NCBI GenBank assembly: GCA_040768445.1
Contig: JAXGMV010000001.1
Location: 682,001-746,000, forward strand
Direction: 5' to 3'
Length of the DNA stretch: 64,000 nt
Source of the DNA: JAXGMV01 sp040768445
Lineage (GTDB): Bacteria; Chloroflexota; Anaerolineae; Anaerolineales; Anaerolineaceae
Part shown: positions 51,156 through 60,425 of the stretch, piece by piece
How the letters are laid out: each line of letters begins with the position of its first letter
How positions within the stretch are numbered: the stretch's first letter is position 1
Translations under genes and position numbers: made by a program
The notes under the pieces: model-generated
Databases searched by the model: none
Seen by the model: the letters and a program-made list of their open reading frames with translations, nothing else
Told to the model about the DNA's origin: nothing

Positions 51156-52279
51156 TGGCAAAAAAAGATTATTACGCAATACTGGGTGTACCCAACACAG
51201 CCACGCCGGATGAGCTGAAAGCAGCCTTCAGGCGTCTGGCGCGCGAGTATCACCCCGACGTCAACAAATCACCTGATGCTGAAGAACGCTTCAAAGAGAT
51301 CAACGAAGCCTATGCAATCCTGTCGGACCAGGAAAAACGCTCTGTCTATGACCGCTACGGCTCTGAAGGGCTGAACGGTATGGGCGGCATGCCCGACTTC
51401 AGCACGGTGGACTTCACCGACATCTTTGAAGAGCTGTTTGGGTTTGGTATGGGCGGCAGCCGGCGCAGAACTGTCTCGCGCAACACACCGCGGCGCGGCG
51501 CCGATTTGAACTACAACCTCACCCTAACCTTCGAGGAAGCGGTCTTCGGCACTGAAAAAGAGATCGATATAATCCGAGACGAGGTGTGCAGCACTTGCGG
51601 AGGCAGCGGTGCTGAACCGGGCACCTCACCTGAGCGCTGCCAAGAATGTGGCGGTCAGGGCGAAGTGCGCACCGTGCGCCAGACCTTTTTAGGTTCCATG
51701 GTACAGGTGACCACCTGTCCGGTTTGCAACGGCACGGGTGAGGTCATCAGTTCACCCTGCAATGCGTGCCGCGGGCGCGGATTGGAACGTAAAACCATCC
51801 GCAAGACCGTCAACATTCCTGCCGGCGTGGACAATGGCAACCAGATCCGTATTGCCGGCGAAGGACAGCCCGGCGTCAACGGCGGTCCCAACGGCAATCT
51901 GTACCTGAGCGTGCAGGTGAAGGACCACAAGTTCTTTCGTCGGCGCGACAATGATATCCTGCTGGATCTCAATATCAACGTGGCTCAGGCTGCGCTCGGC
52001 TCCGAGATTGAGGTGCCCACCATCGACGGGCCGGCAAAACTGCGCATCCCATCCGGCACACAGCCCGGTAAAAGCTTTGTGATGAAAAATAAGGGCGTGC
52101 CTTTTGTGCGCAGCAACGGGCGCGGCGACCAGATTGTGATGATCAACGTCGAAGTGCCCAGCCGTCTGACAGACGAGCAGCGTGAGCTGATGGAAAAACT
52201 GGCCGCCACGCTGGGGTCAGAAGTCAACCCACAAGAAAAGGGTTTTTTTGAACGCCTGAAAGAGGCATTGAGTGCATAA
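51155..52279 (+). CDS. dnaJ: chaperone DnaJ (Hsp40, class A)
   Basis: A 374-residue class A J-protein: J domain with HPD (YHPDVNKSPD), Gly/Phe-rich segment, four CXXCXGXG zinc repeats (CSTCGGSG, CQECGGQG, CPVCNGTG, CNACRGRG) and the C-terminal substrate domains. It stimulates DnaK ATPase. It overlaps prmA by 8 bases, so the two are coupled. See the adjacent feature for a possible leaderless start. Confidence 0.97.
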   Translation: MAKKDYYAILGVPNTATPDELKAAFRRLAREYHPDVNKSPDAEERFKEINEAYAILSDQEKRSVYDRYGSEGLNGMGGMPDFSTVDFTDIFEELFGFGMGGSRRRTVSRNTPRRGADLNYNLTLTFEEAVFGTEKEIDIIRDEVCSTCGGSGAEPGTSPERCQECGGQGEVRTVRQTFLGSMVQVTTCPVCNGTGEVISSPCNACRGRGLERKTIRKTVNIPAGVDNGNQIRIAGEGQPGVNGGPNGNLYLSVQVKDHKFFRRRDNDILLDLNINVAQAALGSEIEVPTIDGPAKLRIPSGTQPGKSFVMKNKGVPFVRSNGRGDQIVMINVEVPSRLTDEQRELMEKLAATLGSEVNPQEKGFFERLKEALSA

Positions 52280-53213
52280 ACCGGAACAGGAAGCAGAAAC
52301 CCCGGCCAGCTGGCTGGAGGTTTCAATTGAATTGGACTCAGAACTGACCGAAGCCGTGGCGGAAGCCATGGCTCGTTATTGTACCAACGGTGTGGTGGTC
52401 GAAAACGGCGTTGAGTATGACGACGCTGAAGAAGTGGGACATGCGACACCGCCCTACCGTGTCTACGGCTATCTCCCCTTTGACGACAAGCTGGAAGAGA
52501 CTCGCCAACGCCTGGCAGAAGCATTGTGGTACCTGGGGCGCATTCAACCCCTGCCTGAACCGCAGTTCCGCGTGATTCAAAACCAGGACTGGATGGCCGC
52601 CTGGAAAAAGCATTACCGCCCCATCCTGATTGGCAGTCGTATGGTGATATTGCCGGCCTGGGTGGAGCAGGTGCCCGAGGGGCGAATCCCGGTGCGTATT
52701 GACCCTTCCATGGCGTTCGGCACTGGCGCACACCCCACCACGCAGTTGTGCCTTGAGCTGGTCGAAAAATACGTTCAGCCGGGACAACCGGTGCTGGATA
52801 TCGGCTGTGGATCGGGTATTTTGGCTGTAGGAGCCCTCAAGCTGGGCGCCAGCCGGGGTATTGGTGTGGATATTGACCCTGAGTCCATCCGCTCAGCCAC
52901 CGAGAATGCTGAATTGAACGGTGTATCGGAGTTGTTTGAGGTGCATAAAGGCTCGGTCAGCGAGGTGCTTGAAGGACAGTACGGTATCAAACAGGCGCCG
53001 CTGGTGCTGGCGAACATCCTGGCGCCCATTATCCTGCGCCTGCTCGGCCAGGGGCTGGGGGACCTGGTTTCAGATGGCGGTGTGTTGGCGCTGTCCGGCA
53101 TCCTCGACAGGCAGGCAGACGAGGTTGAGGCAGCGGTGCGTGCCCTGGGCTTCACCCTGCTGGAGAAGACTCAAATCGCCGACTGGGTCGCCTTCGCCTT
53201 TCGTAAGGGGTAG
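52272..53213 (+). CDS. prmA: ribosomal protein L11 methyltransferase
   Basis: A 313-residue SAM-dependent enzyme starting with GTG inside the end of dnaJ. Motif I is VLDIGCGSGILAVGALKLGA, motif II IGVDIDPESIRSATENAELNGV, and the MAFGTGAHPTTQLCLE and ANILAPIIL motifs are specific for PrmA. The N-terminal domain that recognises L11 is present. The chaperone-prmA order is common in Gram-positive and Chloroflexota genomes. Confidence 0.95.
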   Translation: MHKPEQEAETPASWLEVSIELDSELTEAVAEAMARYCTNGVVVENGVEYDDAEEVGHATPPYRVYGYLPFDDKLEETRQRLAEALWYLGRIQPLPEPQFRVIQNQDWMAAWKKHYRPILIGSRMVILPAWVEQVPEGRIPVRIDPSMAFGTGAHPTTQLCLELVEKYVQPGQPVLDIGCGSGILAVGALKLGASRGIGVDIDPESIRSATENAELNGVSELFEVHKGSVSEVLEGQYGIKQAPLVLANILAPIILRLLGQGLGDLVSDGGVLALSGILDRQADEVEAAVRALGFTLLEKTQIADWVAFAFRKG

Positions 53214-53764
53214 TTTCTTTCTTCCGATTAATGGCTTGAGTATAGAATACGCCCCGCTGGCTGCCGAAGGTGCTGCATGCGATGGTGATTGGAGCTAACA
53301 GCTTCCTCCCCCGCCGGGGGAGGATTGAGGTGAGGGATATTTACCTATCCCGATCTACTCTTGTTCACCTCCAACAATCTCAGGGATCGAATATACCGTT
53401 GGCTGCCGAAGGTGCCGGAAGCGATCGCAGTGAGCGTGCTGAAGGCGTCTGCAGGACGCCGGAAGTCCCCGTCAAGGGATCGAAGCCGAGTGACAATGTG
53501 CCCGTCAGGGGATCAAAGTCCCGACACCAACCAAGTCCTTCAACGCTTCGACACTTCTTCAGGACACGGCAAGCTCAGTGACCGGATAGTCCCGCTGGCT
53601 GAGCTTGTCGAAGCCGAGGGACATCGTGTCAGTCAGGGTATCAAAGCCGAGGGCGAAAGCTGGTCGGGTTTGGAAACCAGACCAAAAATTGGGACTGTGT
53701 TATTCTGCCGCAATGTTTAGTTGCCGGATATAACAGGTCTTGTTATGGTTGAGGTAATATGGTT
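53214..53764. repeat. 551-bp intergenic region of degenerate repeats
   Basis: No gene is convincing. It contains two copies of GCTGGCTGCCGAAGGTGC-like sequence (about 53255 and 53398), several CCCGTCARGGGATC blocks, CTGAGCTTGTCGAAGC and related stretches. Similar blocks occur at 62.5-62.7 kb. Such CTTCGACAAGCTCAG-type repeats are common dispersed sequences in environmental bacterial genomes. Confidence 0.6.
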
Positions 53765-54289
53765 TTATTCCTCACCGTCCTCTTCATCGTCATCAGACGT
53801 AATTATCATAACTTCGGATTTTATTTCATCAATGGCATGTTTTAACCAATCTGCTTTTTGAATGTCCCCTCGCTTTTTATACAGTTTTTGGGCTTGAGTC
53901 AACTCCTCCAAACCTTCAAACACGTCTTGATACCGGAGGTGTAAGTATCCAACTTGTTCTATTATTTCTGCAAAAAATGGTGGTAGCTCATCAAAATGTG
54001 GAATTTCATCCGTCTCACCGATCATATTTACGGCTTCATCCCAATATTCAGCCCCTTTAGCATCGTACATATTTTTGTCCAACACATTGCCTGGCATAAA
54101 ATATGAGAATCCATAGAGCGTCAAACAAGTAAAAACCTTGAATTGATCATCAGCATCTTTTGCAATTTTCATCGCACGGTCGATTATGGAAAGCGCTGAT
54201 TTATTGACGGAATTTGGGGTCGATTCAACTAAAGGTTTTACCTGTTGAATTAATGACTCAAATAGAGCATCATTTTCTTTTGTAATCAT
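53765..54289 (-). CDS. hypothetical acidic TPR-like protein, AT-rich
   Basis: About 174 residues starting MITKENDALFESLIQ; AGGTGG lies before the ATG. It is mostly alpha-helical, with YLHLRYQDVFEGLEELTQAQKLYKKRGDIQKADWLKHAID resembling a TPR pair, and an acidic tail of Asp/Glu. Base use is more AT-rich than the surrounding genes, and its flanks are repeat-rich and gene-poor, so it may be acquired. Function unknown. Confidence 0.55.
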   Translation of the reverse strand: MITKENDALFESLIQQVKPLVESTPNSVNKSALSIIDRAMKIAKDADDQFKVFTCLTLYGFSYFMPGNVLDKNMYDAKGAEYWDEAVNMIGETDEIPHFDELPPFFAEIIEQVGYLHLRYQDVFEGLEELTQAQKLYKKRGDIQKADWLKHAIDEIKSEVMIITSDDDEEDGEE

Positions 54290-54629
54290 TGTCTCCACCT
54301 TTTTGAAAGATTTATTTTTCCCGCTGCTTACACGTGTACCAGCTTTGGGTGCTGGACATTCTTTCCACCCTGTATATCTAAAATGTATGGATGAAACCTA
54401 TCAATGAGGATATCGCCGCCCTTTTCTTTATCATTTTGATATCCCAATTAATACAATTTTATACCAGATGCACTACCCGATCGAATATTTCTGTTACCAA
54501 TTCTAAAATTGCATCAAAACTTGTTTCCGCCATGCGATACTATAGTAAACTTAAGCCTGTTCAGGCGCCCTGTAGGGGATAATTATCGGTAGAAAAAATT
54601 ACCTCCCCCGGCAGGCGCAAAAAGTGATT
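54290..54629. other. 340-bp gene-free AT-rich region
   Basis: No supported gene, repeat or hairpin was seen. A 63-codon open frame at 54391-54582 has no ribosome-binding site and no recognisable residues and is treated as chance. Confidence 0.4.
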
Positions 54630-56120
54630 ATGCCTTCACTCTTCAGCAAAGCAACCTTTCGCAAGCTGCTCTCCGGCTTTCCCAAGCTGACCGGCGATAT
54701 CATCATCTACGGCATCGGCGGGTCGCTGGCGCAGGTGGTCGGGCTTGTCACCATCCCCATCATCACCCGCATCCTCACCTCGAACGAATACGGCTCGGTG
54801 GACGTGATCACCGCCGCGGCGGCATACTTCACCGTGCTGATCACGCTCAACCTCGGCACCGGGCTGATGCGCTTCTATTACGAAACCACCGGCGACCCCG
54901 AGCACGACCGGGCACAGATGGTCTCGAGCCTGGCGTGGTTCACCCTGCTGTTCGGCGGGCTGGTGGCGGCTCTGGTGGCGCTGTTTGCGGGCGGCCTCTC
55001 ACAGATGTTGTTTGGCAGCCCGGTTTACGGCAAAGCCTTCACCCTGGCGGTTGCCAGCCTGCCCTTCGCCGCCCTGAAGGAGATCTTCAAGAACGTCCTG
55101 CGCATGCAGCGCAAGCCGGTGAACTTCCTCGCCATCAACATCCTGTACGCGCTGGTCAATTTTGCGCTCATCCTGCTGTTCGTGGTCAGCTTCAAAGGCG
55201 GCATCGAGGGTTACTTCTGGGCGCAGGTGATCTCGGCGGTGATTGCCGCTCTGGTCAGCGCCTGGTTGTGCCGGGCTCAGCTCGGTTTCACCTTCTCCAA
55301 ACGCTGGTTCTGGCTGATGGCGGCTTACAGCCTGCCGATGGTGCCGGGCGGCCTGTTCACCTGGGGCATGACCTACGTCAACCGCATCCTGCTGACACAG
55401 TACACCAGCGCCTCGCAGATTGCCTATTACAGCATGGCGACCAAGGCAGCCAAGGTGATTGAGCTGGTGGTGACCGCCTTCATCCTGGGCTGGTTCCCGG
55501 TCTTCCTCAAGAACATCAACAGCCCCACCTTCCACGCCAAGATGGACCGGGTCTTCCGCTATTACTTTTACGCCACGCTCACCCTCTCCGCCGTGGTGAC
55601 CGCCTTTGGGCGCGAGTTCTTCATGGTGTTGGCGCCGCCGGAGTATGCGCCCGGCGTGGCGCTGGTGGCCCTGCTGTGCCTCAAGCAGGTTTTCTACGCC
55701 TCAACCTACACCTACACCGTCGGCATCACGCAGACGCGCAAGACCTACTTTGTCTCGGTCTCCACCGGGCTGGGTGTGCTGGCGACCATCGGCGTTAGCC
55801 TGCTGCTCCTGCCGGCTTACGGCATCTTCGGCGCGGCACTGGCTGACCTGCTGGGCACCTTCGTCTATGCCCTGCTGATGCTGCTCTTCTCCGAGCGGCT
55901 GGTGAGCTTGAACCTGCGCTACGCGCCGGTTGTGCTGTCACTGCTTGGCTTCCTGCTGTTGTGGGGAGTGAGCGTGCTGGTACAGCTGCCAAACCCGTGG
56001 CTGGACGCCCTGCTGCGAGCCGGCCTGCTGTCGGCGTACCTGGTTTTTGTGTATGCTATAATTGACCGCGGTACCATCCTCAAGAAGCTGCTGGCGGCGC
56101 TCCGAAAGGCGGCTGGCTGA
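54630..56120 (+). CDS. polysaccharide flippase (MOP superfamily), second copy
   Basis: A 496-residue membrane protein starting at ATG (MPSLFSKATFRKLLSGF), two codons after a GTG. It has about 12-14 helices. ITRILTSNEYGSVDVITAAAAYFTVLITLNLGTGLMRFYYETTG is clearly homologous to the 7.5 kb protein, as are YASASQIAYY-like and APPEYAPGVAL segments. GC content is higher than average. It precedes a family-2 glycosyltransferase, which supports a role in exporting a lipid-linked surface glycan. Confidence 0.8.
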   Translation: MPSLFSKATFRKLLSGFPKLTGDIIIYGIGGSLAQVVGLVTIPIITRILTSNEYGSVDVITAAAAYFTVLITLNLGTGLMRFYYETTGDPEHDRAQMVSSLAWFTLLFGGLVAALVALFAGGLSQMLFGSPVYGKAFTLAVASLPFAALKEIFKNVLRMQRKPVNFLAINILYALVNFALILLFVVSFKGGIEGYFWAQVISAVIAALVSAWLCRAQLGFTFSKRWFWLMAAYSLPMVPGGLFTWGMTYVNRILLTQYTSASQIAYYSMATKAAKVIELVVTAFILGWFPVFLKNINSPTFHAKMDRVFRYYFYATLTLSAVVTAFGREFFMVLAPPEYAPGVALVALLCLKQVFYASTYTYTVGITQTRKTYFVSVSTGLGVLATIGVSLLLLPAYGIFGAALADLLGTFVYALLMLLFSERLVSLNLRYAPVVLSLLGFLLLWGVSVLVQLPNPWLDALLRAGLLSAYLVFVYAIIDRGTILKKLLAALRKAAG

Positions 56121-56139
56121 AAGGCGAGCGAGCAAACCC

Positions 56140-57093
56140 ATGAGCACGAGCCCGGTTGTTTCCATCCTCACTGCCTGCTACAACTCCCGCAAGTTTATCA
56201 ACGAGACCATTGATTCCGTCCTGGCGCAGACGCACCAGGGCTTTGAGATGCTGCTGGTGGACGACGGACCCAAAGAGACCATCGAGGATATCGTTGCCTC
56301 GTACAACTCCTCCAAACTGCGCTACTTCTGCAAGGAAAACGGCGGACCGGCTTCGGCACGCAACTACGGCGCGCTGCGGGCAGTGGGCGATTACGTGGCG
56401 TTCCTGGATCACGATGACCTGTGGCTGCCCACCAAGCTGGAGGATCAACTGGCGGCGATGCAGGAGCACGGGGCGGTGTGGTGCACCACCGGCAGCCAGC
56501 GCGAAGATTTCTACACCGGTGAGGTGATTGAGAAGCACGAGTACCAGGATTACTTCAAAAACGTCTTCCACGACATCCTGCTCAAGCCCAACCTGTGGAG
56601 CTTCTCCTCGGTGATTGTGAAGAAGAGCCTGTTCATCGAGCTGGGAATGTTCAACCCGGACATCCTCTTCATGGACGACCGCGACCTGTACCTGCGCATT
56701 GGTCAGAAGCACCCGCTGGTGTACCTCTCCAAGGTGCTGGTACGCAACAAGGTGCACGAGCGCAACATCGGCGGGCATTTGGCGATGGATAAGATCCTCG
56801 CCATCCATGAGACGGTGCTGACCAACGCCCGCAAGCTGGAGCCCGACATGCCGCAGGACGTGATTGACGGCTCGTACGAGATGATGCACCGCGCCGCCGT
56901 GGTGCAGTACCTGCGCGCCAACGATGTGCCCAGCATGCGCCGCACGCTCAAGCAGCTCAAGTTCAAGCCGGACAACGTCAAGTTCATCCCCTACTGGCTG
57001 ATCAGTGCCCTGCCCGACGGCGTCATCACCGGCATCATGACCGCCTTCCGCAAGGTGCGCGACCGCTTTGTGCGCCGCAAGTATCACAATTAG
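56140..57093 (+). CDS. family 2 glycosyltransferase
   Basis: A 317-residue GT-A enzyme starting MSTSPVVSILTACYNS. The donor site is shown by VSILTACYNSRKFINETIDSVLAQTHQ, LLVDDG, the NGGPASARNYGALRAVGDYVAFLDHDD segment (DxD-like DHDD) and a C-terminal acceptor part with DILFMDDRDLYLRIGQ. The longer open frame upstream runs into the flippase gene and is rejected. It adds a sugar from a nucleotide donor to a glycan on the cytoplasmic face; the sugar is unknown. Confidence 0.88.
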   Translation: MSTSPVVSILTACYNSRKFINETIDSVLAQTHQGFEMLLVDDGPKETIEDIVASYNSSKLRYFCKENGGPASARNYGALRAVGDYVAFLDHDDLWLPTKLEDQLAAMQEHGAVWCTTGSQREDFYTGEVIEKHEYQDYFKNVFHDILLKPNLWSFSSVIVKKSLFIELGMFNPDILFMDDRDLYLRIGQKHPLVYLSKVLVRNKVHERNIGGHLAMDKILAIHETVLTNARKLEPDMPQDVIDGSYEMMHRAAVVQYLRANDVPSMRRTLKQLKFKPDNVKFIPYWLISALPDGVITGIMTAFRKVRDRFVRRKYHN

Positions 57094-57184
57094 CCTGTAA
57101 CCCTGCGGGCAGCTGTGCCTGCCAGTGATGGGTCAAGTGGGGTTATAATTGGGGGTTGTAAACACCTTTTTTCAAGGAAACTGG

Positions 57185-58348
57185 ATGCATTCAGATAAAA
57201 AGTTAAACGTGGGCATTATCGGCACCGGCTTTATCGGCAATGGGCTGTTGAACGTCATCAGGCTGCTGCCGGACATGCAGGTGAGCGCCGTGCTCACCCA
57301 CCGCGACCCGGCGGAGTTCGACCAGCCGGAGCTGTACACCGCATCGGTGCAGGCATTGATTGACCGCTCCGACCTGGTGGCGGAATGCAGCGGTGATATC
57401 CTGTACGCGGCCGAGGTGGTGGCAAAGGTGCTGCAAGCCGGCCTGCCCGTGGTGACCATGGACGCCGAACTGCAGATCACAGCCGGAACGTACCTTTCCA
57501 CATTGGGCTTGCTCTCCGAAGCCGAGGGCGACCAGCCCGGCGCACTGGCTGCGCTGGGGCGCGAGGTGACCGCCATGGGCTTCAGACCGCTGGTGTACGG
57601 CAACCTGAAGGGCTTTTTGAACCTGAACCCGACGCTGGAAGATATGCAGTACTGGGCGAAGGTGCAGGGCATCTCGCTCGAGCAGGTGACCGGCTTCACC
57701 GACGGTACCAAGGTACAGATCGAAGCGGCGCTGGTCGCCAACGGCCTGGGCGCAACAGTGGCACAGCAGGGCCTGTACGGCTTTGAGAGCCTGGACATTG
57801 ACGAAGGCTCAACGCGCCTGGCTGAAGCTGCCCGCTCGCTTGGCACGCCCATCAGCGATTACCTGCTGTGCAGCCCGAAAGCGCCGCGCAAGTTCCCGGC
57901 CGGCGTGTTCATCACTGCTGAGTACGGTGACAACCAGGCGCCCGCGCTGAAATACCTGAAGATGGGCGAAGGGCCGTTTTACACGCTGGTGCGCAACTAC
58001 CACCTGTGCCACATTGAGATCCCCAAGACCATCCGCATGCTGATAGCAGGCGACATATTGCTGGACAACAGCGCTGCGCCGACCGCCAGCGTGGGTGCCA
58101 TTGCCAAACATGTGCTTGAGCCCGGCACGGTCATACGGCGTGCTGATCGCAACTTTGCCGTGCGCGGCGAAGCGCTGAAGATTATGGACGCACCGACACA
58201 CGTGCCGATTGGCCTGATGAGCGACGCCGTGATTGTGCGGCGGGTGGAGCCGGGGCAGGTGATCGACTTTGCCGACGTCGAGATCCCCGACTCACTGGCG
58301 CAGCACGCCTGGGAGCACACGCTGGTGGCTGCCTGGGTGAAGGATTAA
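57185..58348 (+). CDS. NAD(P)-binding oxidoreductase with SAF domain
   Basis: A 387-residue protein starting MHSDKKLNVGIIGTGFIGNGLLNVI after AAGGAA. An N-terminal Rossmann fold (GTGFIGNGL) is followed by a catalytic-like domain (FRPLVYGNLKGFLNLNPTLEDMQYW) and a C-terminal SAF-like domain (ADRNFAVRGEALKI, IVRRVEPGQVIDFADVEIP). This layout matches COG4091-type predicted homoserine dehydrogenase and NeuB/StrU-linked enzymes. Neighbours suggest a role in making a glycan precursor. A terminator follows it. Confidence 0.7.
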   Translation: MHSDKKLNVGIIGTGFIGNGLLNVIRLLPDMQVSAVLTHRDPAEFDQPELYTASVQALIDRSDLVAECSGDILYAAEVVAKVLQAGLPVVTMDAELQITAGTYLSTLGLLSEAEGDQPGALAALGREVTAMGFRPLVYGNLKGFLNLNPTLEDMQYWAKVQGISLEQVTGFTDGTKVQIEAALVANGLGATVAQQGLYGFESLDIDEGSTRLAEAARSLGTPISDYLLCSPKAPRKFPAGVFITAEYGDNQAPALKYLKMGEGPFYTLVRNYHLCHIEIPKTIRMLIAGDILLDNSAAPTASVGAIAKHVLEPGTVIRRADRNFAVRGEALKIMDAPTHVPIGLMSDAVIVRRVEPGQVIDFADVEIPDSLAQHAWEHTLVAAWVKD

Positions 58349-58359
58349 GAGGAAGTAAT

Positions 58360-58388
58360 CATCCGTCGAAGAGGCGGATGAGTTTTTT
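58360..58388 (+). terminator. terminator after the oxidoreductase gene
   Basis: CATCCG and CGGATG form a 6-bp stem with a 9-base loop, followed by AGTTTTTT. It ends the flippase-glycosyltransferase transcript. Confidence 0.7.
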
Positions 58389-58455
58389 AAACGATCGAAT
58401 AAATGAGACAGAAAACAAAGACTGAACGCTTCATATATAATTGTTCTATGGAGGG

Positions 58456-59300
58456 ATGAATATGACTCATATTAAATCAATAGTGGCGACTTAATCAACT
58501 TTAGAGGTCTGGTTTATTCACCCTTGAATGAGGATGGTGTGGTTTTTCTTTTCGGTAGGGTTGTGGATGATTTGCATATGTATATTGAGGAAATTAAACC
58601 CGGCTTTCCAGATTGCGTTGCTCGACGTTTTACTGGCAAAGGGTGGGAGAAAGTCCTGATTGAATTTGAGTATTTGTCGTCAAATTTTAAAATGCATGGG
58701 CACGACCCAAAGGGTTGCGACATGATTGTTTGTTGGAAACATGATTGGAAAGATTGTCCGTTGGAAGTTATAGAACTGATGAGTGAAATTGAAGATATGA
58801 AAAATTGGCCAATTAGAAAACCGACTGCATCAGTTCAACCTGGTTTAAATGGTGAAGAAGCGCTTAAGAAGCTTTTTGTATCACAGAAGATACCGTCTCA
58901 AATCCAAGAGTGGTACAACGTGATAGTAGATTCCATGCATGAGTATGATGATGAAATCTGGTTAAATATAAGGACAAAGTATATTGGCATGTATTCTCCT
59001 GAAAAAGCCTTCGCCTCAATAAGCCTTAAGCCAACCGGCATCACTATTGAGTGTTTCAGCCGTGGAGAACCTCTAGAAGGTACAAAAGTTGCCAATGAAA
59101 AGTATTCACCCAGGTGGGCAATATTTAGAATAAAGAACAAAGAGCAGGTTCTTTCTGGAATTGAAATCTTGAAGGAGTCACACAAACGAATTAAGACAGC
59201 CACACATGCCGGAGAGTACACAGCTTATTTCAGCGGCGGAATAAAACCGGGATCAGAAGAAAGTGGTACCTCAGAGATGAATGAGGAGGCAATCGAATAA
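58456..59300 (+). pseudogene. nuclease-like protein with N-terminal frameshift
   Basis: Two frames make one protein: an ATG at 58456/58462 after GGAGGG reads MTHIKSI and then stops at 58494, while an overlapping frame reads NSGDLINFRGLVYSPL and continues through a TTG at 58524 to 59300 (258 residues from that TTG). The body holds RRFTGKGWEKVLIEFEYLSSNF, HGHDPKGCDMIVCWKHDW and CPLEVIEL, which resemble restriction-like (PD-(D/E)XK) nucleases. The gene is AT-rich relative to its neighbours. It is either truncated by a one-base shift or contains a sequence error. Confidence 0.6.
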
Positions 59301-59426
59301 CTCGTTGGAGGATATCTTTGGAATGTTTATGACTGCCGGCAACCTGTGTAGGCTGATATTTTCCCTCATCCTCGGTCCTTCTCCTTACAGGATGCTCCTC
59401 GATCCCAAAGGGAGAAGGATAAGTCT

Positions 59427-59864
59427 CTATACCTCGCCGACCTTCCGCCGCATGCCCGCCCGCCAGAGCAGCACCCCGCCGATACCGGTGATGAGCACAC
59501 CCAGGTCAAACAGCAGGACAAGCGCAGTCACCACGGTTTCCTGACCTGGCATGGTTCCCTCAGGTGACTGGGCAAGCCCGGAGGTCTGTGCATAGGTCAA
59601 CCCGGCAGCCAGCAGCAGCAAGCCGATCCCGATGCTGAGGATGATCCAAAGTCGATACTGCTTTGCTCTGAGCGCTGCCCAGATCAACAGCGCGGCGCCC
59701 AGCAGGACCACCGGCAGGAGTTCCGCCGGCATCAACCAGTCGAACAGGAATTCGCCAGCTTTGGCCAGGTGGATCAGCCCAAAGATCAGCGGCAGGACCA
59801 CTGGTAGAAGGATCAAGTTGGTGCCAATGATAGCGATCAGTGTGGTTAAACGGTTTCCTTTCAT
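59427..59864 (-). CDS. four-helix membrane protein
   Basis: A 145-residue protein with helices at about 10-30, 40-63, 68-90 and 117-138. It has no recognisable domain. Its start is 13 bases after the stop of the neighbouring membrane-protein gene, so the pair is probably one operon. Similar small quartets occur in many genomes without a known role. Confidence 0.6.
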   Translation of the reverse strand: MKGNRLTTLIAIIGTNLILLPVVLPLIFGLIHLAKAGEFLFDWLMPAELLPVVLLGAALLIWAALRAKQYRLWIILSIGIGLLLLAAGLTYAQTSGLAQSPEGTMPGQETVVTALVLLFDLGVLITGIGGVLLWRAGMRRKVGEV

Positions 59865-59877
59865 TATCGTACCCTCC

Positions 59878-60261
59878 TCATGTCATTTTCTTTGCAGCAC
59901 TTCGCCGCAAGAACCAGCGGCGGTAGGCGATCAGCAAGCCCAATATCAGCGCACTCAGTGCCATGAAGACCGCATCCACCGCGCCGAAATCGTCAAACAG
60001 GGTCACCAGCACACCCAGGGTAAAGAACACTACCGCAGCCCAGTAACCCAACGCAGAGCGCCGGTGTAACAGCGCATAAAGTCCCAGGCTGGCAGCGCCG
60101 GCCGCAGTGAACAGAATTGCCATCACAGCCCGCACAGTCACGTCAGATGGGATACCGGGATGCCTGCCAGAGGCGATCAGCAGCGCCAGCCCCAACCAGG
60201 TGAAGGCGTTGAGGAAGATCAGGGCAAAGATAAGGGACACGGCGGCAGGTGGACGGCGCAT
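59878..60261 (-). CDS. four-helix membrane protein
   Basis: A 127-residue protein with helices at about 7-28, 41-62, 70-89 and 95-112 and a basic C-terminal end (YRRWFLRRSAAKK). It precedes the similar-sized membrane protein by 13 bases. No domain is recognised. Confidence 0.6.
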   Translation of the reverse strand: MRRPPAAVSLIFALIFLNAFTWLGLALLIASGRHPGIPSDVTVRAVMAILFTAAGAASLGLYALLHRRSALGYWAAVVFFTLGVLVTLFDDFGAVDAVFMALSALILGLLIAYRRWFLRRSAAKKMT

Positions 60262-60425
60262 CGTTTTAGCGGCTCCTGTGATTGATACACTCAGTATACG
60301 TCAAATGCGCTCCCCCGTTGTAGTGATGATAAGGCTACCAGCGCTCGTACTGACAGCGTGTAAAGAACCACACTGTCAGCACAGGCAAAAAGCGCTTGCA
60401 CTTTTTTGTTCGAATAAAACACGCG

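Noticed and set aside
54391..54582. 63-codon open frame in the AT-rich spacer
   Set aside because: No ribosome-binding site, no conserved residues and no neighbours.
56080..57087. 335-codon minus-strand open frame opposite the glycosyltransferase
   Set aside because: Rich in His/Val/Gln as expected for the antisense of a GC-rich gene; the plus strand has clear glycosyltransferase motifs.
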